Shown: piece after piece, positions 16,213-23,700 of the stretch
How positions within the stretch are numbered: position 1 is the stretch's first letter
How the letters are laid out: each line of letters begins with the position of its first letter
Source: Fumia sp045121595
GTDB lineage: Bacteria > Bacillota > Clostridia > Oscillospirales > Ruminococcaceae
Direction: 5' to 3'
DNA length: 26,482 bases
Assembly (NCBI GenBank): GCA_045121595.1
Contig: JBGVGI010000064.1
Coordinates: 1 to 26,482 of the forward strand
Notes under the pieces: generated by a model
The model's input: only the letters and a program-made list of their open reading frames with translations
What the model was told of the DNA's origin: nothing
Database searches by the model: none
Position numbers and translations under genes: made by a program

Positions 16213-16233
16213 TAAAAGAAAAGGAGTAAGCGT

Positions 16234-19200
16234 ATGAAATTATTCAAAAGACTTTCCATTTTGTTATTCACGCTTGTTTTTGCCTGTGCAGAAATGTTAT
16301 CGCTTTCGATGAACGCTTTTGCGGCAGAGCCTACAACAGTTGTGAATCTTTCAAAGGGCAAACCTTACACCAATATCGGTGATTTGTCTTCGGAAACTCC
16401 CGATACAAACGGAACCGAGCTTACCGACGGCAAATTTGGTAACGGGTCCAATAAGAATGCTGCGTGGAACGGTACCTGGCATCGTTCTCCCGCAAGTGGT
16501 ATGGTGTACGATGAATGGCCTCTTTATTCTACCATTATTGACTTGCAGGGTATTAAGAGCATTACTCAGGTAAAAGCTAACTTTTTAAGATTTTACGCTG
16601 CGTATGCACATATGCCCAAAACTATTAAGGTATTTGCTTCTGTTGACGGCGAAAACTGGATGAAACTCAGCTACTTGAATGATATTCCCTGGGATATCTC
16701 TGATGGTATCTATAGCTTCGGTTGGCACGTTGCTGATCACAGCGGTAACAAAACCACAGACCTTACAGGAAATGCAAATTCTTCCGTAAAAGCACGTTAC
16801 GTACGTTTTGACTATGAAAGCCGTAGCGGTTATACCCTTTGCGACGAAGTTACCGTTATGGGTTACAACGGCGAAAAGAGCAGCGCAATTACTCCTTATA
16901 ACACAAGAAAACTTGAAAATGGTAATATAATGCTTGCCGATGAACAGACAGGCAACATTCAGGATATGGTACTTATATACCAGAACAGAGAATGGACTAA
17001 AGAAGGTTTTAAACCTTATCTCACATATGTAGATACAGAAGGTAAATCTGTTGATACTCTTTATGACTCCGTGCTGTTTTTACAGCTTTCTTCCCCCGAT
17101 GGAAAGAGTTATGACAGAGAAGATGAAAACCTTGCAGCAAAAGACTGGACGGATTATCTTAACACAACTTTCGTTGGAAATAATTCTACTATAAACGCGC
17201 TTAACGAAGCAGCAAAACAGGCTTCCGTTGACCTTAATAAGCCTGATTATAAAGTTAATCTTGTAGTTATGGTTCCTTATCCTGCTGCAAAAGCTACAAA
17301 CTTCGGTACAGTTGACGGCAGAAACTTAAACTTAAGCGTTGAATCCGACTGGAAATACTTAATTGACTGGTATCTTAACAAAGTTATCAGTTACGTGAAT
17401 GACGGAAATTACGATTATATTGATTTCAAAGGTTTCTACTGGGTAAACGAAGCTCCTAACCAGAAAGAAAGAATTATTTATACAAACGACCGCATTGATG
17501 CGCTTGGATACAAATCCTACTGGATTCCTTTCTTCCATTCCGAAGGATATTTCTGGAACGAAGATTTAGGCTTCAGTGCTTTGACACTTCAGCCTAACCA
17601 TTTCTTTGCTGAATCTACAGGCAACACTTTAGGCAACGGTGGAACAAAGATTATCGAAACTGTTGCAAAACTCGGTGCGTATGCAGACTTCGGTGTTGAA
17701 ATGGAGTTTGACGGAAGACTAACTTATGAGGTTGACGCTTACAACAGATTTTTGGATTATCTTAATGCTTCCGTTAAAATGGGATTTGACGGTCCCGGAT
17801 ATTTCAGGAACTGGTACGAAGCAGGCGGAGCAATTTTGCAGATATATAATTCAAGAGTTCCGGCTCTCAGAATGCTTTACGACAACATTTACCAGATGAT
17901 AAAAGGTACTTACGTTCAGAGAGAGTATATTGACGATTATAATGATAACCTTTTGCTTGGTAAATCCTATACACATAACGGAACTGACTGGTATGCTGAC
18001 AGAAGTAACGACGCAGGCTCCGTTTTCCTTACAGACGGTAAGACGGGAGGTACTTACTATAGTAGTGAATACTTCGGCGTTAAGGATCAGGACGTTACGA
18101 TTGAAATGGACTTATCCGATGCTCCCTTAACCTTTAAAGAATTACATATAGAAGCTTTGACAGACAGTAAATCTGCTGTTTATGCTCCCAAAACCGTTAA
18201 GATTTATGCAAAATCCCCCTTGACTTCCGAATGGAACGTTATTTATGACGGCGCTTATCCTCAGAATTCAAGAGCTGTTTTCCGTTCAAACACAGATATT
18301 GAAGCTACAGGACTTAAATTTGAGTTCACTGTAAACGGCTCTTATATTTTCCTTAAAGAAATTCTTGCTTATGATGAAGCTACCTGCGTTAAAGGTGATG
18401 CTACTCTTATAGGAAACGGCAACCTCCTTGCAGGAAAAACTTATACTCATAACGTAACCAACTGGTACAAAGGTGAGTCCCGTGACTCGGGTACAGCTCT
18501 TACCGATGGTGTTAAAGGCGGCAGCTTCTATGGTACCGATTACTTTAACGTTCAGCAGAATAGCGTATGGGTTGAATTCGACCTTGGTACAAAGACAAAA
18601 ATAAAAGAAATTCATTTGAATTCACTCGTGGATTCGTCTGCGGCAGTTTATCCTCCCAAGGCAGCTAAGATTTATCTTAAAGCCAACGAAGAAGATGACT
18701 GGATGCTCGTTTATAACGGACCCGTAGGGGAAAAAGACTTTGTTTTTGCAAACTCCAAAGGCTTCGACGCTTCAAAAATCAAAATTGAGTTCTTTGGTGT
18801 GAACGTATATATTTTCCTTAAGGAAATTGAGGCTTACAGCAATATAACAACTCTTACTCCCAATGCCGAAATGGCAACTGCTAAAAACTATATTCAGGGT
18901 CTTATTCCTACAAGCGAATCCACTGTAATTAAAACCTTTGCTTATCAGGGCACTCAGAACGTAGCAATTCTTACTGACGGCATTGTTAAAACTGATGCGG
19001 TTTCTTATAAGAACAATATTACCTTCTCGGATTCTCCCGTAAGCTTTGTTTACGATAAAACGGGAATGAAGTTTAAAGAAATCAACGTAAGTCTTAACAA
19101 TCCTTCCGACCTTACAGTTCGCAGTATTTCGGGACTTAAGATTGAAAGATACACAAACGGCAAGTGGGAAACTATCGCAGACAGACAGGATATCCCCGAT

Positions 19201-20574
19201 AGCACAGTGGGTAAAACCTATGCTTTCGTTTCTGATACTCCTATTACTGCACATAAATTAAGAATTACACTTACAAAATCTTCCACAACTCCCTGCGACT
19301 GGAATGGTTTGTCCCTTTCTGAAATTCAGGTGCTTGAAGAAGCTGTTACAGAAGAACCCATCGGCACCTTTAAATTCCCCGAAGCACCCGTTATTGAAAC
19401 CAATTTACCCGCAAGTGTAACGATTACCGAAGGCGATGACCTTACGCTCTCTGTTTCGGCAAAAGGAAACGGAACACTTTCTTATCAGTGGTATAAAGAT
19501 GGCAAAGCGGTTGCAAACGCTAATGCAAGTTCTTATAAGGTAACTCAGTCAGGCACATATTACGTTGTTGTTACCAATACTTTATATGGTAATGCACTTT
19601 CAGTTAACTCTTCTGAATGCGACGTTACAGTTCAGGCAAAACCCGTCGTTCCTACACAGGATGCTTTCCAGTTCAGTAAAACTGAGGTTTCTGAAGGCGA
19701 AGAATTCGTAATGACCTTTACAATGCCTGAAACAAGACTTGCATCAAGTCTTGGACTTACAGTTTTGTTTGACAATAAGGTGTTTGAAATCACAAACATT
19801 GCTGAAGCAAAATATGCAGATATGCAGCCGTATCTTCCAGGTTGTAATACTGCAGGAAACGTTACAATTTCCTGGTGTGACCCCACCTTTAATGCAAATA
19901 CTATAATTGAAGCGGGTGAAACACTGCTTGAAGTAACCTTCAAGGTTAAAGAAGGCGTTTCACTTGGTAATAACGACTTTGTAATTGCAGACTGGAACGT
20001 GCTTGGCGACTATAATGAAGAAACCTATGAAATGGAACTCATTACTCCCGATGCAGGTGCTATGTCAAAAACTGTGGAAATTATTGAAAAAGAAGGCTTT
20101 AACGTTTCAGGCTCTGTAAAAGCATTTGGAAGCAGCAGTGATGCTGTAACTGTTGAGCTTGTAAGCGGCGGCAACGTTATCAAAACTGCAACTGTTACAG
20201 GAAACAGTGGCACTTACGCATTTGAAGACGTAGCTGCAGGTAGCTATACAATCAAGGTTTCCAAGACAAAACACGCGTCAAGAGAATATGAAATCAAAGT
20301 ATCCGATACAGACGTTTCACAGGATGTTCAGATCTGGCTTTACGGTGACGTAACAGGGGATGGTATCGTAAACAACAACGACGCTATTCAGATAAACCGT
20401 AAAAATGCTAACCTTACTTCTGCATTCGACAAAACAACCGACGTAGCATACAGATTTATTATTGCTAACGTTACCGCTATAACCGGTACGGATACAATTG
20501 TCAATAACACTGACGTAATGCATATTAACAGAAGAAATGCAAACCAGGCATCTGTGTTTGACAGATTGCTTTAA
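16234..20574 (+). CDS. Secreted multidomain protein: discoidin-like modules, DUF4855-like domain, Ig-like, cohesin-like and dockerin domains
   Basis: 1446 aa. Signal peptide 1-31 (cleavage near AFA/AEP). A discoidin-like module at about 37-217 precedes a DUF4855-like domain at about 225-570. That domain looks like a TIM-barrel hydrolase: Glu406 in GFYWVNEAP and Glu489/Glu491 in GVEMEFDGR are plausible catalytic acids, but this is inference. Three discoidin-like modules follow (about 572-719, 728-869, 883-1037), then an Ig-like domain (about 1050-1135, YQWYKDGK), a cohesin-like beta domain (about 1143-1285), a CarboxypepD_reg-like domain (about 1288-1368) and a C-terminal dockerin (about 1370-1446) with GDVTGDGIVNNNDAIQINR and a second, altered calcium loop. 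Dockerins bind cohesins on scaffoldins, so it may join a cell-surface complex; the substrate is unknown. Related modules occur in the next gene. Confidence 0.85.
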   Translation: MKLFKRLSILLFTLVFACAEMLSLSMNAFAAEPTTVVNLSKGKPYTNIGDLSSETPDTNGTELTDGKFGNGSNKNAAWNGTWHRSPASGMVYDEWPLYSTIIDLQGIKSITQVKANFLRFYAAYAHMPKTIKVFASVDGENWMKLSYLNDIPWDISDGIYSFGWHVADHSGNKTTDLTGNANSSVKARYVRFDYESRSGYTLCDEVTVMGYNGEKSSAITPYNTRKLENGNIMLADEQTGNIQDMVLIYQNREWTKEGFKPYLTYVDTEGKSVDTLYDSVLFLQLSSPDGKSYDREDENLAAKDWTDYLNTTFVGNNSTINALNEAAKQASVDLNKPDYKVNLVVMVPYPAAKATNFGTVDGRNLNLSVESDWKYLIDWYLNKVISYVNDGNYDYIDFKGFYWVNEAPNQKERIIYTNDRIDALGYKSYWIPFFHSEGYFWNEDLGFSALTLQPNHFFAESTGNTLGNGGTKIIETVAKLGAYADFGVEMEFDGRLTYEVDAYNRFLDYLNASVKMGFDGPGYFRNWYEAGGAILQIYNSRVPALRMLYDNIYQMIKGTYVQREYIDDYNDNLLLGKSYTHNGTDWYADRSNDAGSVFLTDGKTGGTYYSSEYFGVKDQDVTIEMDLSDAPLTFKELHIEALTDSKSAVYAPKTVKIYAKSPLTSEWNVIYDGAYPQNSRAVFRSNTDIEATGLKFEFTVNGSYIFLKEILAYDEATCVKGDATLIGNGNLLAGKTYTHNVTNWYKGESRDSGTALTDGVKGGSFYGTDYFNVQQNSVWVEFDLGTKTKIKEIHLNSLVDSSAAVYPPKAAKIYLKANEEDDWMLVYNGPVGEKDFVFANSKGFDASKIKIEFFGVNVYIFLKEIEAYSNITTLTPNAEMATAKNYIQGLIPTSESTVIKTFAYQGTQNVAILTDGIVKTDAVSYKNNITFSDSPVSFVYDKTGMKFKEINVSLNNPSDLTVRSISGLKIERYTNGKWETIADRQDIPDSTVGKTYAFVSDTPITAHKLRITLTKSSTTPCDWNGLSLSEIQVLEEAVTEEPIGTFKFPEAPVIETNLPASVTITEGDDLTLSVSAKGNGTLSYQWYKDGKAVANANASSYKVTQSGTYYVVVTNTLYGNALSVNSSECDVTVQAKPVVPTQDAFQFSKTEVSEGEEFVMTFTMPETRLASSLGLTVLFDNKVFEITNIAEAKYADMQPYLPGCNTAGNVTISWCDPTFNANTIIEAGETLLEVTFKVKEGVSLGNNDFVIADWNVLGDYNEETYEMELITPDAGAMSKTVEIIEKEGFNVSGSVKAFGSSSDAVTVELVSGGNVIKTATVTGNSGTYAFEDVAAGSYTIKVSKTKHASREYEIKVSDTDVSQDVQIWLYGDVTGDGIVNNNDAIQINRKNANLTSAFDKTTDVAYRFIIANVTAITGTDTIVNNTDVMHINRRNANQASVFDRLL

Positions 20575-20632
20575 AAGTTAATGTTGCATATTTAAAAAGA
20601 GATATATCGATATAATTATCGAAAGGAAGTGG

Positions 20633-20660
20633 TTTTAATACCGTATCTGCGGTAAAAAAA
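20633..20660 (+). promoter_or_regulatory. Small hairpin in the leader of the repeat-rich protein gene
   Basis: TACCG (20639-20643) pairs with CGGTA (20650-20654), with TTTT before and an A run after that extend the pairing loosely. On the plus strand there is no T tail, so it does not look like a terminator for the upstream gene. A TATAAT at 20611-20616 just upstream may be a -10 box, but no good -35 lies at the right distance. Confidence 0.35.
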
Positions 20661-20669
20661 TAAATCCCC

Positions 20670-20709
20670 GCCCTCAAGAAAAGGGCAAATATCCCTTGCC
20701 CCGGAGGGC
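20670..20709 (+). promoter_or_regulatory. Nested GC-rich hairpin in the leader
   Basis: Outer arms GCCCTC (20670-20675) and GAGGGC (20704-20709) enclose inner arms GGGCAA (20683-20688) and TTGCCC (20696-20701), all perfect. It is strikingly GC-rich against its AT-rich surroundings. It ends about 80 bases before the ATG. I compared it by eye with the c-di-GMP, preQ1 and ZTP riboswitch cores as I remember them and saw no match. Confidence 0.5.
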
Positions 20710-20727
20710 ACAACACATATCCGACAA

Positions 20728-20757
20728 GTTTATAGTTTTTGTACCAAAACAATAAAC
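20728..20757. promoter_or_regulatory. 30-bp imperfect palindrome before the repeat-rich protein gene
   Basis: The half-sites GTTTATAGTTTTTGT and ACCAAAACAATAAAC match in inverse orientation at 13 of 15 positions, centred on GTAC. It lies 24 bases before the ribosome site GGAGG and could be a protein operator. No known operator was recognised. Confidence 0.4.
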
Positions 20758-20791
20758 GAGTCCGGAAAAAATCTAAAATGGAGGTAAAAAG

Positions 20792-23700
20792 ATGAAAAGT
20801 TTTGCAAAACGCTTACTTTCTGTAGTGCTTTCAGTACTTATCGTACTCAGTGTTATGCCTACAGCATTTGTAAGTGCGGCAGACGAAAATCCCAACTTGT
20901 TACTCGGTAAATCTTATACCCATGACGTAACAACTTGGTACAGAGGCGCTGATAAAGACGGCGGTGTTTCATTGACAGACGGCTATACAGCCAACTATGA
21001 TGGTACTTGTCTTAATGCTCAGCAGAAAAAATTCTGGGTTGAATTTGATCTTGATGATAATACAAAGATCAGTGAAATTCAGATGCACGAAATTGCAGGT
21101 CCGGCGGGTATTTTGGCACCCAGCGTTATCATCTATTATAAGGAAAGTGATGACAGCGAATGGGTAGCACTCGATTCCGATAAAGGTCTTGCATCAAGCG
21201 GATGGTACGTTGCAGTTGCTCCCGTGCCTGTTTATGCTTCAGCTTTGAAATTTGCTTTTACTGGTAATACAAGTTATTCCTTTATCAGTGAAATTCAGGC
21301 TTATGCAGAACCCACAGGAACATCTGCAACCGGAGAATTGTTGCCTAACCTTATTTTCGGACAGACTGCAACTCACAACGTTACATCATTTGGATACCAG
21401 GCAAAATCCAATGCAGCTGTTTTGACAGATGGTAATATTGCGAAAGCAGCAGATCACTATAATACTACATTTACTTATAGTGCACCTGATACAGCAACCT
21501 TTACTTATGATACAAGTAATGGTGGCTTCAAAGAAATCAGAGTTCATTCTCAAAGACATTTGACCCTCAACAATGACGGTGGTAGAGGTATCGGTGCTAT
21601 CAAAGTTGATGCATTGATCAACGGAGAATGGAGAAACATTGTCGATAAAAATGATTTTGCACAGCATCCGGCAGGTACTGACAGAGCTCCTTATACTTTT
21701 GTATCTGACGAGAGAATCTATGCTGAACAGGTAAGAATTTCAATTACTGACCACACAGGCTCCGGTTGGAGTGGTGTATCTCTTTCCGAAATTGAAATTT
21801 TGAGTGAATCTATTACAGAAACCCCTGACGGAAAAATTAATATTAACTGGCTCGCAGGAAGACCTTACACTCACGATGTAACAACATGGTACTCAACGAG
21901 TGATAGTGATACAATGAAGGCAACAGCTCTTACTGATGGAACCTGGGTAACAAGCTATGGTACTCCTGCTTTCAGAGCAAAACAAGCTACAAGTAATATT
22001 GAATTTGCTTTGGGTGGAACTGTTGAGTTTAAACAGATTGACTTGATTACACATGGTGGTGGGGATTCCGGTATTCACTCTCCTTACGTGGATATCTATG
22101 TTAAGAATGATGATGTAAATGAGTGGGTTCTTGTTTATACAGGTACTACAGACAGATCTTCATCTTCTAAACATCATCACGATGCATATGTATCAAATGA
22201 AAGCATTAAGGCTACAGATTTGAAGTTTGTTTTCAAAGAAGGTAACACCAACCACATGGTTTTCATTAAAGAAATTGCTGTTTATAAAGAAACAACAGGT
22301 AAAGAAGCTTTTGCTGAACTTAACTATAATCCCAACTGGTTGCTCGGCAATGCATATACTCATAATGTAACCAAGTGGCATAATACTACTACAAATGACT
22401 TCGAAGGCGATGCTCTTACTGATGGCATCAAATCTGGAGGATGGGGTAATAGTTCTACTGATTTCTTTGATGCTCAGCAGACTCCTTCAGAGATTTATAT
22501 GAATTTGGGTAAGAAGGTTGAGATCAACGAATTCTTCTTCGATGTTTTGGGTAATGCTGATGGCGCAGGTGGCGGAGTTTATATTCCTTCCGTTACTATT
22601 TTCTATAAAGAAAATGCAACTGATTCCTGGAAAACTGTATATTCCGGTAACCCCGGTTTGAATACTTTCAGAATCGCAGCTGATAAACCTATCATGGCTT
22701 CCGAACTTAAATTTAAATTCGAAGCTGCTTCTGCTTTTGTTTTCATCAGAGAAATTGAAGCATACGCCAAAGCAACAGGAGAAGCAAATGATACATTTAA
22801 TTATCCTACAACAAACTGGATTTTGAAAAAAACTCCTGTTGAATCTACAAAACTTGCATGGGATGGCGTACTCAACAACATCCTTTACGGTTCCAAAACC
22901 GACCCTGCTCGTTTGACTGACGGTGTAATTGATGATCCTCACGGTACAAACTCTTATCAGTCTACAACAGCTCCTAACAAAAATTCCTTGCCGGTATATT
23001 ATGTTTACGAGCTTGATGACGTAACTGTAAGAGAAGTAAGAGTTGCTGCTAACAACCCGACTTATGATGATAACGGTACGTTGAAATCATATGTTGACGG
23101 TGTTGGATCTGTTAAGATTGAGTTTTATATCGATGGCAAATGGGTAACTGTTACAAACGCTTCTATTCCTTATACTGTAGAAGGTGGTATTCACTCCTTT
23201 GTAAGTGAAGAAGGAATCAGAGCAGATAAGATCAAAATTTCTTTGAACAGACAGTCTTCCGGTGGTGCATACTCCGGTCTTGCTTACTCTGAATTTGAAG
23301 TTTTTGATAATGTTGTAACTTCTGAACCTACAGGTATAATGGAATTTGCTGAAGCTCCTCAGGTTAATGTATATAACAGTGATAATGTAACAGTTGCTCT
23401 CGGAGATAACTTTACACTTATTGCTGAGGGTATCAGCAACGACAACGGTACAGTGAGCTATCAGTGGTACAAAGATGGTTCCAAGATTTCCGGTGCTACA
23501 AGCTTCTACTATACTGTATTTGATACAACTGCTGATACAGCAGGCGTTTACACTGTAGAAGTAACAAATACTCTCGCAAGTGGTGCTGCTGCTACAGATA
23601 CAGCATCATACACAGTTTCCGTAAATGATACCTGGACCAATATAGCACTTGATAAACCTTATGAATGGGGTTATGGTGCATGGTCTGCATATCCTGATAC

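Noticed and set aside
20670..20709. A known riboswitch (c-di-GMP, preQ1 or ZTP) before the giant protein gene
   Set aside because: Comparison by eye showed none of the conserved cores; only nested stems are present.
20525..20752. Minus-strand frame of 75 codons across the leader of the repeat-rich gene
   Set aside because: It overlaps the dockerin gene end and the hairpins, with no recognisable motif or good ribosome site.
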